A DNA stretch of 64,000 nt from Paenibacillus sp. FSL H8-0048 (GCF_038002825.1 NZ_JBBODF010000001.1:2356001-2420000); one strand, 5' to 3'. Positions 17,923 to 27,647 are shown, numbered from the stretch's first letter. The notes: a model not told the origin generated them from the sequence alone. Translations and numbers: made by a program.

Positions 17923-18861
17923 TCAGAAGGACTGTCTGGGAAAAGAGAGCGTAAATGCCGTACGCACATTCGGCTGGCTGCTCAGGGAAATGGTGCCGTT
18001 CATCTGCTCCGTCAGCCGCTTCGTAATCGTCAGCCCCAGGCCGCTGCCCTGATAGTCGCGGTTGCGCGAATCCTCCAGGGTGTACAGCCGCTCGAACACC
18101 TTATCCTCGTGGCCTTCGGCGATGCCTTTGCCCCGGTCCCACACTTCTATACAGACCCGTCCTGCATCCGCCGGGTACAGCTTCAGCCCCAGCACTCCCC
18201 CTGCATTACCATAGGTAATCGCATTGGAGAGCAGGTTCGTCAGAATCCGGTCCAGCGCCTCATCGTTGCCCATGATATGAAGCGGCTCTTCCGGGATCTC
18301 GATCTGCACATCCGTGCCGCTCTCACTAAGCAGATCATAGAAGGCCAGAATATTCCGGCGGCAGATCTCGCCCAGCTCCACCCGCGAGAGCGGGATATCC
18401 CGGTCCCCCGACTCCAGCTTGGCCAGATCGAAGAACCGGTTCATCAGCGCAATGACCTCCCCGGCCTTGGTATGAATCGTCCTCAGCATACGTTCCTGCT
18501 CTTCCTTGGATATCGCCTCATCATGCAGCAGCGTCTCAATATAACCCAACACCACCGTCAGCGGCGTCTTCAGATCATGCGATACATTCGCCAGCATTCC
18601 GCGCATGGATTGCTCCAGCTTGCTTCGCTTAGCCGCTCCCTGATGATTAACATCCAACAGCCGGTTCAGATCGGTCAGCAGCTGCTGCACCTGCGGACTG
18701 CTGCTCATCAAGAGCAGCCGCTCATGCGATCCGCCTTCTATGATACTCTCCAGCTTATGATGAATATAGTCCAACTGGCGGGCATGCTGCCGTGAATTCA
18801 GGAACTGCAGCGTGGTGACCACAAGCAACAGTACAACCAGAACCAGCAAAAGAATGATCAC
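17923..18861 (-). CDS. Sensor histidine kinase with a single N-terminal membrane segment
   Basis: 312 residues. One transmembrane helix (IILLLVLVVLLLVVTTLQFL, residues 2-21), a short linker, HisKA with NVSHDLKTPLTVVLGYIE (His near 107 of this start), then HATPase_c with LLSNAITYG, DRGKGIAEG and GSGLGLTITKRL. There is no extracellular domain, so it probably senses through the membrane or the partner ABC transporter. Start set at GTG 18861, which overlaps the regulator stop as GTGA and follows GGGGGA; an upstream GTG at 18897 is possible but lacks a site. Operon: regulator, kinase, ATPase, permease. Confidence 0.85.
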   Translation of the reverse strand: MIILLLVLVVLLLVVTTLQFLNSRQHARQLDYIHHKLESIIEGGSHERLLLMSSSPQVQQLLTDLNRLLDVNHQGAAKRSKLEQSMRGMLANVSHDLKTPLTVVLGYIETLLHDEAISKEEQERMLRTIHTKAGEVIALMNRFFDLAKLESGDRDIPLSRVELGEICRRNILAFYDLLSESGTDVQIEIPEEPLHIMGNDEALDRILTNLLSNAITYGNAGGVLGLKLYPADAGRVCIEVWDRGKGIAEGHEDKVFERLYTLEDSRNRDYQGSGLGLTITKRLTEQMNGTISLSSQPNVRTAFTLSFPRQSF

Positions 18862-19607
18862 AGCAGCACATCCCCCAGCTTGTAGCCGATCCCCCACAGC
18901 GTCTTGATATACTCTGGATGGGAGGGATCATCCTCGATTTTCTCGCGCAATCTGCGCATATGTACATTAATTACATTCTCATCGCCATAATAATCCTCTT
19001 CCCAGACTTGGCTGTAGATCTGAGCCTTGGTGAATACCCGGCCCGGACTGCTCACGAACAGCTTCAGGATGTGGAACTCCTTGGCGGTCAGCTTCAGCTC
19101 TTGCCCGTTCTTCCGTACGGAGAAATTATCCAGATCCACGGTCAGTCCGCGCAGCCGGGTACCCTTCGCCTTCTCCGGCTGTATCTCTCCGCCATCCTGC
19201 ACCCCGCTCCCGGCAGCAGCCTGGCTGCCAGTTGCAGCATAGCCTGCCCGGCGGATTGCCGCCTTCACCCGGGCTGCCAGCTCAATCATCGAGAACGGCT
19301 TCGTAATATAATCATCCGCACCGAAGCCCAGCCCCAGCGCCTTGTCCACATCGCTGTCCTTCGCCGACATAATCAGCACCGGCACAAGGCTGCCGCTCCG
19401 GATAATCTGCAGCACATCTGTACCGCTACGCTTCGGCAGCATCAGATCCAGCAGCACCAGATCGTATGTAAGCCCGCCCAGGAACTTGCTCACCGCCATA
19501 TCCCCGTCATATGCGATCTCCACCTCATAGCCCTCTTTGGTCAGATAAGAATAGACCATTTCGCTGATCGCTTCATCATCCTCGATCAGCAGCACCCTCT
19601 GTTGCAT
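18858..19607 (-). CDS. OmpR/PhoB-family response regulator
   Basis: 249 residues. Receiver domain with acidic pocket LIEDDE, phospho-acceptor Asp in VLLDLMLPKRSG, Thr/Ser in MSAKDSD, and Lys in YITKPFS; winged-helix output domain with LTAKEFHILKLFVSSPGRVFTKAQI and INVHMRRLREKIEDDP. The linker between the domains (about 120-150) is Ala/Gly-rich. Start ATG 19607 follows GGGAGGTTC; the frame continues 11 codons upstream without a ribosome site. First gene of the exporter operon, coupled to its kinase by a 4-bp overlap; it probably activates the ABC genes in response to an antimicrobial. Confidence 0.9.
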   Translation of the reverse strand: MQQRVLLIEDDEAISEMVYSYLTKEGYEVEIAYDGDMAVSKFLGGLTYDLVLLDLMLPKRSGTDVLQIIRSGSLVPVLIMSAKDSDVDKALGLGFGADDYITKPFSMIELAARVKAAIRRAGYAATGSQAAAGSGVQDGGEIQPEKAKGTRLRGLTVDLDNFSVRKNGQELKLTAKEFHILKLFVSSPGRVFTKAQIYSQVWEEDYYGDENVINVHMRRLREKIEDDPSHPEYIKTLWGIGYKLGDVLL

Positions 19608-19792
19608 AATGAACCTCCCGTAATTAACTCTGTCTACCATCTATTTGAAATTATACCCTCTGTCCGTGCCGGGTTCTAGTCATATCATCCAGTAGATGAA
19701 TTCTCTGAACCTGACAGGCGGTGGTCCAGTTCCCCCTATTATAATGAGTAGTATAAACTCTTATTCAATCTGACAGACAAGGTGGTATGATC

Positions 19793-20284
19793 ATGGCAGC
19801 CAAAACCAACAAGCAGCTCATTCTTGAATTCGAATCCTTCATCCCCTATATTCAATCGCTGGACAGCATGGAAGATGCAGACTGGGAGGCTCCGCTGGAG
19901 GCGGGAAAATGGTCCCTGCAGGATCTCCTTTGCCACATCATGCTGTGGGACAAATACTTTTATGAGGAGGCTCTGGTCAAAATCCAAGAAGGCCTGCCGC
20001 TGACAGCCGCACATCTGGACTTCAATGCATTCAATGCCAATGCGGTTCTATACGCAAGGACAGTAACCCGGCAGGAAGCCATCCAGCAATTCGTCCTGTA
20101 CCGGACCAAGATTACCGGGCTTGCAGCCTCCTTCAACGATACGGCCCTTGAACAGAATCATCCGGGTGGTGACGGCAAGAAATTCAGTATCCGCAGGTAT
20201 CTGCGAGATTTCATCTCCCACGACAAGCATCACAAGAAGCAGATAGACAAGTATGCAGCATCAGTTGCGGTCACAAAAGCATAA
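19793..20284 (+). CDS. DinB-superfamily (DfsB-like) four-helix protein
   Basis: 163 residues. The ClbS/DfsB/DinB pattern is visible: MEDADWEAPLEAGKWSLQDLLCHIMLWDKYFYEEA at the N-terminal half and FISHDKHHKKQIDKYA at the end, giving the His triad that binds a metal in this superfamily. Related proteins act in small-molecule thiol chemistry or genotoxin resistance, but nothing here points to a substrate. ATG 19793 is preferred over the ATG two codons earlier because AAGGTGG lies too close to the latter. It stands alone between divergent operons and is closed by a terminator. Confidence 0.75.
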   Translation: MAAKTNKQLILEFESFIPYIQSLDSMEDADWEAPLEAGKWSLQDLLCHIMLWDKYFYEEALVKIQEGLPLTAAHLDFNAFNANAVLYARTVTRQEAIQQFVLYRTKITGLAASFNDTALEQNHPGGDGKKFSIRRYLRDFISHDKHHKKQIDKYAASVAVTKA

Positions 20285-20285
20285 A

Positions 20286-20338
20286 ACTGCGGCTCCGTCT
20301 GTCCACTGAAATCTGGATAGATGGAGCCGCAGCTTTTA
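20286..20338 (+). terminator. Terminator after the DinB-like gene
   Basis: ACTGCGGCTCC pairs with GGAGCCGCAGCT, followed by TTTT; it begins directly after the stop codon. Confidence 0.75.
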
Positions 20339-20379
20339 ATTATTCTTTTGGATATAAACGATGCTTATTCCGCTGACTG

Positions 20380-21507
20380 TTATTGCCCGGCAACGTACCT
20401 TTCCACTTCAAGAGCAGCCAGCAGCAGCGGCGCTACACCCATAGGTACATCTGATACAACCGCTTCGGAAATGTAGTAGTCGTAGGAGCCGTTGCGGTCC
20501 TTACTGAGCCCGGCCCCATGGCAGATCTTGTGCAGATGAACGCCTTGTTCATCTTCGGTCACCAGATGCTTAAGGATTCCCTCATAGCTGTTTAGCATCG
20601 CCACCTTGAAGGAAGGCTCCAGATAACGCAGCCGCAGGGCTTTGGCCATCGCATAGACGAACATGCAGGAGCCTGTCGCTTCGAGGTAGTTGCCCTTGCG
20701 TCCCGCCTGATCCAGCACCTGATACCAGAGGCCGCTCTCCTGATCCTGCACCTCAACCAGCGCACCGCACATCCGCTGAAAAATCCCCATCACCGTTCCG
20801 CGCTGCGGATGGGTCAGCGGGAAGTGCTCCAGGCAGTCCACGGCGGCCATCGCATACCAGCCCATCGCCCGGCTCCAGAAATGGGCCGACAATCCGGTGG
20901 AGGAATCCGCCCACTCCTGCTCCCGGGATTCATCCCAGCCGTGATAGAACAGGCCGGTACGCGGATCACGGGTTCTGCGCTCAATCAGCAGCAGCTGACG
21001 GGCAGCTTCATCGATCAGCTCCGGACGCCCGAAGACTGCCCCATATTCGGCCAGGAACGGCGAAGCCATGTATAATCCGTCCAGCCACATCTGGAAGGGA
21101 TAGATTTTTTTATGCCAGAAGCCGCCTTCAGAGGTCCGGGGCTGTCCGATTAGCTGCGCTGCCAGCAGATGGGCGGCTTCTGCATAGCGCTGCTCACCCG
21201 TCTGAGCGTACAGCCAGAACAGATTCTTGCCCTGATTAATCTGATCCAGGTTATATTCCTCCAGCGAATAGGAGCGGATGCTTCCATCCTCCCCGATGAA
21301 GCTGTCCATATGCCGCTGCATGAACGAGAGGTACTCAGGCTCGTTATGCTGCATTCCCGCCCGGGCCACTGACATCAGCAGCATGCCGGGGACATATGCC
21401 CAGCGCTCCATTACATACTCGTGCTCCCCTTGTTCATTGCATTGTCCGATGAAGGTATCCGCAATTCTGCGGGATAAGCCTGTGCTTACTGCTTCTGATA
21501 TAGACAT
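20380..21507 (-). CDS. GH105 unsaturated rhamnogalacturonyl/galacturonyl hydrolase
   Basis: Removes the unsaturated uronic acid from the non-reducing end of pectin lyase products. 375 residues, right for YteR/YesR-type (alpha/alpha)6 barrels. YPFQMWLDGLYMASPFLAEY carries the catalytic Asp; LFYHGWDES, HFWSRAMGWYAMA and SGLWYQVLDQ are family segments. No signal peptide, so cytoplasmic. The start is ATG 21507 behind AGGAGGAATA; an ATG six codons upstream contains that ribosome site. Last gene of a three-gene unit after pectinesterase and an esterase, consistent with final degradation of imported pectin oligomers. Confidence 0.88.
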   Translation of the reverse strand: MSISEAVSTGLSRRIADTFIGQCNEQGEHEYVMERWAYVPGMLLMSVARAGMQHNEPEYLSFMQRHMDSFIGEDGSIRSYSLEEYNLDQINQGKNLFWLYAQTGEQRYAEAAHLLAAQLIGQPRTSEGGFWHKKIYPFQMWLDGLYMASPFLAEYGAVFGRPELIDEAARQLLLIERRTRDPRTGLFYHGWDESREQEWADSSTGLSAHFWSRAMGWYAMAAVDCLEHFPLTHPQRGTVMGIFQRMCGALVEVQDQESGLWYQVLDQAGRKGNYLEATGSCMFVYAMAKALRLRYLEPSFKVAMLNSYEGILKHLVTEDEQGVHLHKICHGAGLSKDRNGSYDYYISEAVVSDVPMGVAPLLLAALEVERYVAGQ

Positions 21508-21542
21508 CTTTATTCCTCCTGTCATTTGCGCTACCTGTTCGC

Positions 21543-22577
21543 CTACTCCTGCGGACCGGCAAGCTGCTTAAGCAGCCAGGCATACGCCGGTTCCCCATGA
21601 ATCTCATGACCCCCTGTGAAAAAATCCGCCGCAAGCTGCCCGACATGGCCCTCTGCGGCATAGATTTGCTCTAACCGGTCCAGAGCCTGCCTCGCACCGG
21701 CTGGACCAAACAGCGGATCAGCGTCCCCCGCCTCCAGGAACAGCCCGCGCGGAGCAATCAGGCCCAGCAGATCCGGCATCTCCGCCTCCAGCAGAATGCC
21801 CGGAATATAATTGTCCAGACAATGATGCCGGGTGAGAATGCTGGCTTCGAACGTATTGGCATAGCCGCTGACCACCGCATTGCTGATCCGTTCATCCAGT
21901 GCAGCCGTGAAGCCCGCCACCAGCCCGCCGCCGGAGATGCCCATAATGCCGATCCGTTCCCCGTCAACCTCTTCCCGCTCCTGCAGATAATCCAGCGCCC
22001 GCATCGTCTCGTAGATACGGCAGCCTGCCATCGTCTGCCCTGCCATCAGCAGCGCCGAGGACAGGCGGAAGCAGGAATTACGACCAGGCTCGCCGCTGGT
22101 GAGATCCTCAGCCAGACGCCTGTCTCCGAATCCGAGTACCTCTGGAGCGGCAACGACGAAGCCTTGCTTCACCAGGGAGACGGCAAAATCCTTATGCAGA
22201 CCCGGGTCCCCCGTCCGCTCCGACCCGTCCGGGTTCAAGCCGGTAATCTCGCGGCTGCCGTAGCCATGCCCGTGAATAGCCAGCACAGCCGGGCAGGGAG
22301 AGCCTGCCGGCTGCTCCGGGATCAGGAGATACAGGGCCATTCTAAGTCCTTCATAGGTGGTGATCTCGATACGTTCGCGGATGTATCCGCTGCAGACTGT
22401 CCGCTCCAGCTGTACCGGGTCAAGCGCCGCCCTCTGAGCGGGAAATCCGCCCAGCCGCTCTATGAACCTCGCTGTAAGGGATGCCTGCCACTCCGCAAAG
22501 GGGATATCCTTGCGAAAGGCAGAGGTGCGCGGTGCAGCAGCCGTCAGTTGATTGATATATTGTTCAAGTGATTCCAT
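21543..22577 (-). CDS. Alpha/beta hydrolase, acetyl-esterase-like
   Basis: 344 residues. Nucleophile elbow GISGGG (Ser in GIMGISGGGLVAG), oxyanion region LAIHGHGYGSREITGL, a Asp in FLEAGDADPLFG and the catalytic His in GGHEIHGEP. It is closest in layout to the uncharacterised Abhydrolase_7/YtaP-type esterases. In a pectin cluster, deacetylation of pectin oligomers is a reasonable guess, but the substrate is not shown by the sequence. Start ATG 22577 follows GGAGGAT; the frame is open 54 codons further into the pectinesterase gene without a ribosome site. Gaps of 56 bp before and 35 bp after suggest one operon. Confidence 0.75.
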   Translation of the reverse strand: MESLEQYINQLTAAAPRTSAFRKDIPFAEWQASLTARFIERLGGFPAQRAALDPVQLERTVCSGYIRERIEITTYEGLRMALYLLIPEQPAGSPCPAVLAIHGHGYGSREITGLNPDGSERTGDPGLHKDFAVSLVKQGFVVAAPEVLGFGDRRLAEDLTSGEPGRNSCFRLSSALLMAGQTMAGCRIYETMRALDYLQEREEVDGERIGIMGISGGGLVAGFTAALDERISNAVVSGYANTFEASILTRHHCLDNYIPGILLEAEMPDLLGLIAPRGLFLEAGDADPLFGPAGARQALDRLEQIYAAEGHVGQLAADFFTGGHEIHGEPAYAWLLKQLAGPQE

Positions 22578-22633
22578 CGGGGAAATCCTCCAATCCTGAA
22601 TTCCTGGGTCTGGGTGTACTGTAGTCCAAGCGA

Positions 22634-23524
22634 TTAATAGCCCTCGGGATGCCAGCCGTCCAGCACAGACAGAATCCGGTACTGTGCGGCTTCCTCCGCA
22701 GTTAACTGGCGTGACCACGCCACCCGGCCTTCGGGGCAAGCACCAAGGCCGCTGCTGCCATACTCTTCATAGCGGCTGGTCTGCTCCCGGTCCGGCTGCC
22801 CCCAGTTATGCCAGCCTTCGCCGGTTACCGAGCCGTCCATCACCGTGCGGATGAAGGCGACATGTGCGTAAGGTCGCCAAGGGCGTCCGAGATAGCACTC
22901 ACTTACCCCTTCGCCGCCGGTTATCCGGCAGTCCAGGAACACATAACCGAAGGCCGCTCCCTCCGGCGTTGAAGCCGCTGTGATATACCCTCTGGAACGC
23001 TTGTTGTGGAGATGACAGCGGTCAAACAACGCAGTTGCCGGACCAAAAATATAATCCACATCCCCTTCAATGTAGCAATCATCATAATATTGCCGCCCCG
23101 GCCCGGTATATAGGGTATCCTGGTCACCTAACAGACGTACACGCCGGAACACAGCCTGCCCGGCATCCACGAACGCCGCGACCGCCTGTCCGGTACCCGG
23201 GCCGGAGGTGTTGCGGATGGTCAGATTCTCGGCAGTAAAGTCTTCTGCGAACACGTTCAGTGTGCCGGTGCGGAAGGTGCGCAGCGGTTCACCGTCCGCG
23301 CCGAGCGTATGGGCATTATCATTCCATGAAACTATCGTGGAATGCTGATCCTCTCCCAGCAGCAGGATGGGCGGGGCTTCACGGGCGATCGTAACCTTTT
23401 CCTCATAGATCCCGGGCTTAATCCGTATGGTTACGGCCTGCATCTCCCCCTGAGGAATGGAATCCAGCGCCTCCTGCAGACTGCTGTATCCTTCTCCGGC
23501 ATTCTTCGAGACTATAATTAACAT
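22634..23524 (-). CDS. Pectin methylesterase, carbohydrate esterase family 8
   Basis: Demethylates polygalacturonate. 296 residues forming a right-handed beta-helix. The CE8 motifs are all present: AEDFTAENLTIRNT, GQAVAAFVDA, LLGDQDTLYT (acid/base Asp), GDVDYIFGPA (nucleophile Asp), and LGRPWRPYA (substrate Arg/Trp). No signal peptide is visible, so it probably acts inside the cell on imported oligogalacturonides, unlike secreted plant-attack enzymes. ATG 23524 follows AAAGGAGCC. First gene of the unit with the esterase and GH105, and divergent from an AraC regulator whose start is 73 bp away. Confidence 0.9.
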   Translation of the reverse strand: MLIIVSKNAGEGYSSLQEALDSIPQGEMQAVTIRIKPGIYEEKVTIAREAPPILLLGEDQHSTIVSWNDNAHTLGADGEPLRTFRTGTLNVFAEDFTAENLTIRNTSGPGTGQAVAAFVDAGQAVFRRVRLLGDQDTLYTGPGRQYYDDCYIEGDVDYIFGPATALFDRCHLHNKRSRGYITAASTPEGAAFGYVFLDCRITGGEGVSECYLGRPWRPYAHVAFIRTVMDGSVTGEGWHNWGQPDREQTSRYEEYGSSGLGACPEGRVAWSRQLTAEEAAQYRILSVLDGWHPEGY

Positions 23525-23597
23525 GGACGGCTCCTTTCACAGCAACCTGAATGTATTCTATAATAACTCTAACAGCTTCCAGGAGAAGAGGAGATGT

Positions 23598-24461
23598 ATG
23601 AACAGCGTATCTGGCCCTAATCCCAAATATCATCTTGAAGACGGACGCTTCAGCATCCAGCATATGAAACGTAAAGGCATCACTGCGATGCCGCGCCCCC
23701 ACAGCCATGAATGGACTGAGCTGTATTACCTGACGGACGGGGAGCGTGTATATTTCGTAGACGACCGGGTGGTTACGGTTCACAAAGGCGAGCTGATTCT
23801 GATTCCCGGCCGCGAGCTTCATTCCACGGCAAGCTCAGAGAAGGCGGAGTTCGAGCGGATTCTGATCAACTATGACCCGCTGCTGCTGCCCCCGGTACTG
23901 AGGAACGAGCAGCAGTGGTTCCAGAGCCACCGCTACCGCTTGTTCCGGCTGACCCTGCGCGAGCAGAATGAAGCGGAGTCCCTGCTAAACCGCATGCTGG
24001 AGGAATCCCGTATCCGGCGGCCCTTGTACGAAGTCAGTGTCACTGCTCTATTGACCGAGCTGATGATTCTGCTCCAGCGTTCGGAGAGTACGGCCCAGGC
24101 TGGCGGCACCCGTCATCCGCTGCACCATCTGGTAACCGATGTCGCCACTTATATCCGCGCCCATTACCGGGAAGCGCTTACGCTGGAAGAGACCGCCAAG
24201 GACTTTTTCATCAGTCCCTCTTATTTGAGCCGGGTATTTCATCGCCTGACCGGCTTTCATTTCCGGGAATATATCGTCCATATCAGGGTCCGCGAGGCCC
24301 AGCGCCTGCTGGCCGGAACCCCCGCCAGAATCCAGGAGATCGCAGGGGCAGTCGGCTTCGAGCATCTGTCCCATTTCAATAAAACTTTCAAAAAATCAAC
24401 CGGCCTGACCCCGCTCCAGTACCGCAAGGAAGCGGGAGCGCAGCCTGCGCCGGAGTCCTAA
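23598..24461 (+). CDS. AraC-family regulator of the pectin locus
   Basis: 287 residues. N-terminal cupin-like sugar-binding domain (PRPHSHEWTELYYLTDGERVYFVDD, LILIPGRELHST) and C-terminal AraC DNA-binding domain with two helix-turn-helix motifs (LEETAKDFFISPSYLSRVFH; IQEIAGAVGFEHLSHFNKTFKK) ending GLTPLQYRKE. Start ATG 23598 follows GAGGAG; the frame extends 47 codons upstream across the pectinesterase start and is unlikely to be used. Divergent from pectinesterase and convergent with GH28 (2-bp gap between stops), so it probably activates both flanking units in response to a pectin oligomer. Confidence 0.88.
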   Translation: MNSVSGPNPKYHLEDGRFSIQHMKRKGITAMPRPHSHEWTELYYLTDGERVYFVDDRVVTVHKGELILIPGRELHSTASSEKAEFERILINYDPLLLPPVLRNEQQWFQSHRYRLFRLTLREQNEAESLLNRMLEESRIRRPLYEVSVTALLTELMILLQRSESTAQAGGTRHPLHHLVTDVATYIRAHYREALTLEETAKDFFISPSYLSRVFHRLTGFHFREYIVHIRVREAQRLLAGTPARIQEIAGAVGFEHLSHFNKTFKKSTGLTPLQYRKEAGAQPAPES

Positions 24462-24463
24462 GG

Positions 24464-25915
24464 TTAAAGCTCTGTGATGGCCAGCTCTCCTGAACGGACA
24501 AGCTCCACATCACTGCACTTATGCATCTGTACCTGCGGCTCCTCCTGCGTCTGCAGCCTGATCCGGTCCAGCTTCAGCCCTGCTGCATGGCGCAGGATGA
24601 TGCCCCGCCTGCTTATGGCGCTGAAGTTCTCCACCGTAAGCGCAGCAAGCGGCATTTCCGGTAACCCGTTCACGAGCAGCGCGGTTGCCGCCCCGTGGCA
24701 GGCCATATTCCGCAGCGTGATGTTACGGAACTGCGGAGTCTCCTCCGTGACCGGAACCTCTTGCTCGTCATAGCCCTCAGACCCCTCCACCCCGGCATAG
24801 AACAGGTGGAAGGATACCGCTTCATGGACGATGCCTGACATCTGAATATTTTCCACCAGGATATCCTCTACTACGCCGCCTCTTCCCCGGGTACTCTTGA
24901 AGCGCAGCCCGATGTCCGTACCCATGAATACGCAGTCGTTCACCCGGACCGCATGCACACCGCCCGACATTTCACTGCCGATCACTACCCCGCCATGTCC
25001 GTGATAGACCGTACAATGGCGGATCGTAATGTACCTGCAGGCTCTTCCTGCCCGGCGGCCTTCCTCATCCTTGCCCGATTTCAGGCAGATGGCATCGTCG
25101 CCTACATCGAACCTGCAATGCTCCACCAGCGCATGTGTACATGACTCCAGATCCAGCCCGTCCCCGTTCTGGGAGAACCACGGATTACGGACCTGAATAT
25201 GTCTGATTGTAACCTGCTCACAGCCCATGGGATGCAGACACCAGGCAGGAGAATTCTGAAAGGTCGGCCCCTCCAGCAGCACTCTCCGGCAATTCCGCAG
25301 GCTCAGCAGCGCAGGACGCAGATACGCACGGGCAGGGAGATAGGCCTCCATTGCAGTCTCACCGTTATCCTTCAGCTGCAGAACATCAGCTTCTCCCGCA
25401 AGCGCTTCCTTGGAAGGCCACCATATCTCACCCTGTTCATCCAAGGCTCCCCCGGAGGCAAGCAGGCTATTCCACTCCAGTTCCGTCCGCTTGAAGCGTT
25501 TCACCGGACGCCAGGCCTCACCGCTGCCATCGAAGATACCTTCACCGGTAATGGCTACATCGCTCAGATCCTCCCCATCCAGCGGAGCCTGGCAGCGCCA
25601 GCCGGCAGTCCCTTCGTAATGGGAGAACAGCAGCGGATATAGATTGTAGTCGGGTTCAAAGCATACAAGCGCCCCCCGCTCGGCACACAGATTGATCCGG
25701 CTGTGCAGCGTCAGCGGCCCGGTGCGCCAGACTCCCGGCGGGATGATCACCGTTCCTCCTCCTGCGGCAGCGCAGGCATCCAGGGTATCCTGTATAGCAG
25801 ACGTACACAGCAGTCCTTCAGCTTCTGCTCCATAGTCTGTAATACAGAAAATGTGCTGCGGAATCTGCGGCAGCTCCGGGATTGGATAAGCTGCGGAATC
25901 ATGTATTGTTGTCAT
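24464..25915 (-). CDS. GH28 polygalacturonase-type glycosidase
   Basis: 483 residues, right-handed beta-helix. GH28 motifs: NGDGLDLES (first catalytic Asp), DVGDDAICLKSG (Asp pair), YHGHGGVVIGSEMSGG (His) and GLRFKSTRGRGG (Arg/Lys). N-terminal ITDYGAEAEG and GGGTVIIPPGVW are typical of exo-acting bacterial members. No signal peptide; cytoplasmic. It probably removes galacturonate from the end of oligogalacturonides, though exo-rhamnogalacturonase activity cannot be excluded. ATG follows AAGGAGGAA. It lies 19 bp after the GH43 stop and is surely cotranscribed with it. Confidence 0.9.
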   Translation of the reverse strand: MTTIHDSAAYPIPELPQIPQHIFCITDYGAEAEGLLCTSAIQDTLDACAAAGGGTVIIPPGVWRTGPLTLHSRINLCAERGALVCFEPDYNLYPLLFSHYEGTAGWRCQAPLDGEDLSDVAITGEGIFDGSGEAWRPVKRFKRTELEWNSLLASGGALDEQGEIWWPSKEALAGEADVLQLKDNGETAMEAYLPARAYLRPALLSLRNCRRVLLEGPTFQNSPAWCLHPMGCEQVTIRHIQVRNPWFSQNGDGLDLESCTHALVEHCRFDVGDDAICLKSGKDEEGRRAGRACRYITIRHCTVYHGHGGVVIGSEMSGGVHAVRVNDCVFMGTDIGLRFKSTRGRGGVVEDILVENIQMSGIVHEAVSFHLFYAGVEGSEGYDEQEVPVTEETPQFRNITLRNMACHGAATALLVNGLPEMPLAALTVENFSAISRRGIILRHAAGLKLDRIRLQTQEEPQVQMHKCSDVELVRSGELAITEL

Positions 25916-25934
25916 CGTATTCCTCCTTCAGTGT

Positions 25935-27500
25935 CTATTCAAGCTCTTCATAGCTGAACCAGCCGTAATCCGCAACATTGCTGCTCTGCGCTCCACCCGC
26001 ACTGGCGTACATTCCGATATAGGCCCCTGTAAAACCTCCGGCCCAATCCGTGCTCAGCACCCGGCCGTCAGCCCGTTCATGCAGTGCGGTCCAGGTGTCA
26101 GAATCTGCGGCTCTATAATAAAAGCTGTAATCCTGCCCCCGGGCTTCTACCTTAAGCTGTACCGTATCCAGCGCATACGGCGCAGAGGCCAGCAATTGCT
26201 CAGCTCCTCTGCTGCGGACGGTCAGCTTCAGCAGCTGCCCTCCATCCTCTGCCACCCGTTCATAGCGGAAGTGGTTGTCCGCATTCTGGAGCAGGGCCAG
26301 TCCGGCGCTCTCGCCTGCGGCCTCCGGCTGGAAGCGCATCTCCGCTGCGGCTTTGAAGCTGAGATGCTGCTGCCGTCTTCCGATATAAGCCGGATTGCCG
26401 GTCTCCGCCAGCACCTCCGGCTTCAGCCGCAGCCGCAGATGTCCCGGATGCTCGCTGAGGCTCCAGAATTCGCCGCGCGGCGTGCGCAGGAAGTTCCAGA
26501 CCGGGCTAAGCTCCCCGGCAGTAAAATCATCCCGCACCGGCAGCAGCGGCCACTTCGTCACCGGCAGATCCGGCGCCGGCCCCTCAAGCTCAAGGACGCC
26601 CTTGCCGGGATTCACTACCGGCCATTCGTCCTCCCACTTGACCGGAGTCAGAAAGGTCTCCCGGCCCAGGTTGCGGTAATATCCCCCGCAGGTCCGGGAG
26701 GCCAGACAGAGCATCCACCACTCCCCGTGCTGCGTCTCCACAAGCTCCCCGTGGCCCGTATTCACGATGGGATACTCCCTGCCGAGATGGCGGTGGGTCA
26801 GAATCGGGTTGGCCCGATATCCCTCATAGGGCCCCGTCACGTTCCGGCTTCTGGCAACCGTCACCGCATGGGTATGGCCGGTGCCGCCCTCAGCGGTCAG
26901 CAGATAATACCAGCCTCCGATGAAATACAGATGCGGCCCTTCCTGGGCATGTGCAGTCTTCAGTGCACCTTGCCAGAGGCTGTGCTTCGGACCGGTGAGT
27001 CTGCCCTGCGCCAGATCAATTTCCTGCAGCCAGATATCCATATGCTTCGGATAATCCTGGCCTTCGGGAGGCACACGGTTACCGGTGTAATATACCTTCC
27101 CGTCTTCATCGAAGAACAGGGAGGGATCAATGCCGGGCGCGTCCTCCAGCCAGACAGGATCTGACCACTCTCCCGCCGGATCAGCGGAGGTTACGTAGAA
27201 ATTATGCGATTCCTTGTGATTATCAACAAACGTCGTGATCATATAAAAGAGACCCTGATGGTACCGGAGGGTCGGCGCCCAAATCCCCCTCGACGGAAGA
27301 ATCCCGTCCAGATTGAGCTGGGACGGACGGTCCAGCACATGGCCCAGCTGGCGCCAGTGGACAAGGTCCCTGCTGTGAAAAACCGGAACTCCGGGATAGA
27401 ATTCAAAGCTTGAAGTGACCAGATAATAATCCTCCCCGACACGGATGGCCGAAGGATCAGGGTAGAAGCCCGGGAGCACCGGATTACGGAATGTTCTCAA
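25935..27500 (-). CDS. GH43 beta-xylosidase/alpha-L-arabinofuranosidase
   Basis: 521 residues: five-bladed beta-propeller plus a C-terminal beta-sandwich typical of the XynB-like GH43 subfamilies. PGFYPDPSAI supplies the general base Asp15, GIDPSLFFDEDG the pKa-modulating Asp, and AHAQEGPHLYF the acid Glu. The last 180 residues (VRDDFTAGELSPVWNFLRTP onward) form the DUF1349/ConA-like sandwich. It would trim arabinose or xylose side chains from pectin fragments. Start is TTG 27500, behind AAAGGAGGA; no better ATG is near. First gene of the GH43-GH28 unit. No signal peptide. The 223 bp upstream are AT-rich and contain TTATA/TATAA inverted repeat at about 27571, possibly a regulator site. Confidence 0.88.
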   Translation of the reverse strand: MRTFRNPVLPGFYPDPSAIRVGEDYYLVTSSFEFYPGVPVFHSRDLVHWRQLGHVLDRPSQLNLDGILPSRGIWAPTLRYHQGLFYMITTFVDNHKESHNFYVTSADPAGEWSDPVWLEDAPGIDPSLFFDEDGKVYYTGNRVPPEGQDYPKHMDIWLQEIDLAQGRLTGPKHSLWQGALKTAHAQEGPHLYFIGGWYYLLTAEGGTGHTHAVTVARSRNVTGPYEGYRANPILTHRHLGREYPIVNTGHGELVETQHGEWWMLCLASRTCGGYYRNLGRETFLTPVKWEDEWPVVNPGKGVLELEGPAPDLPVTKWPLLPVRDDFTAGELSPVWNFLRTPRGEFWSLSEHPGHLRLRLKPEVLAETGNPAYIGRRQQHLSFKAAAEMRFQPEAAGESAGLALLQNADNHFRYERVAEDGGQLLKLTVRSRGAEQLLASAPYALDTVQLKVEARGQDYSFYYRAADSDTWTALHERADGRVLSTDWAGGFTGAYIGMYASAGGAQSSNVADYGWFSYEELE

Positions 27501-27647
27501 ATTCGAAGTCCTCCTTTACGCGGACGATAGGTACGAATACTCAATCAACGATATGTAAGCATAACCAATTATAGTTCGTATAAGTTTAATTTTCTTGCGC
27601 TTTCTATGTTCTTTTTCCTGTTTTTTATACTTTCTTGTCCTGCAAAC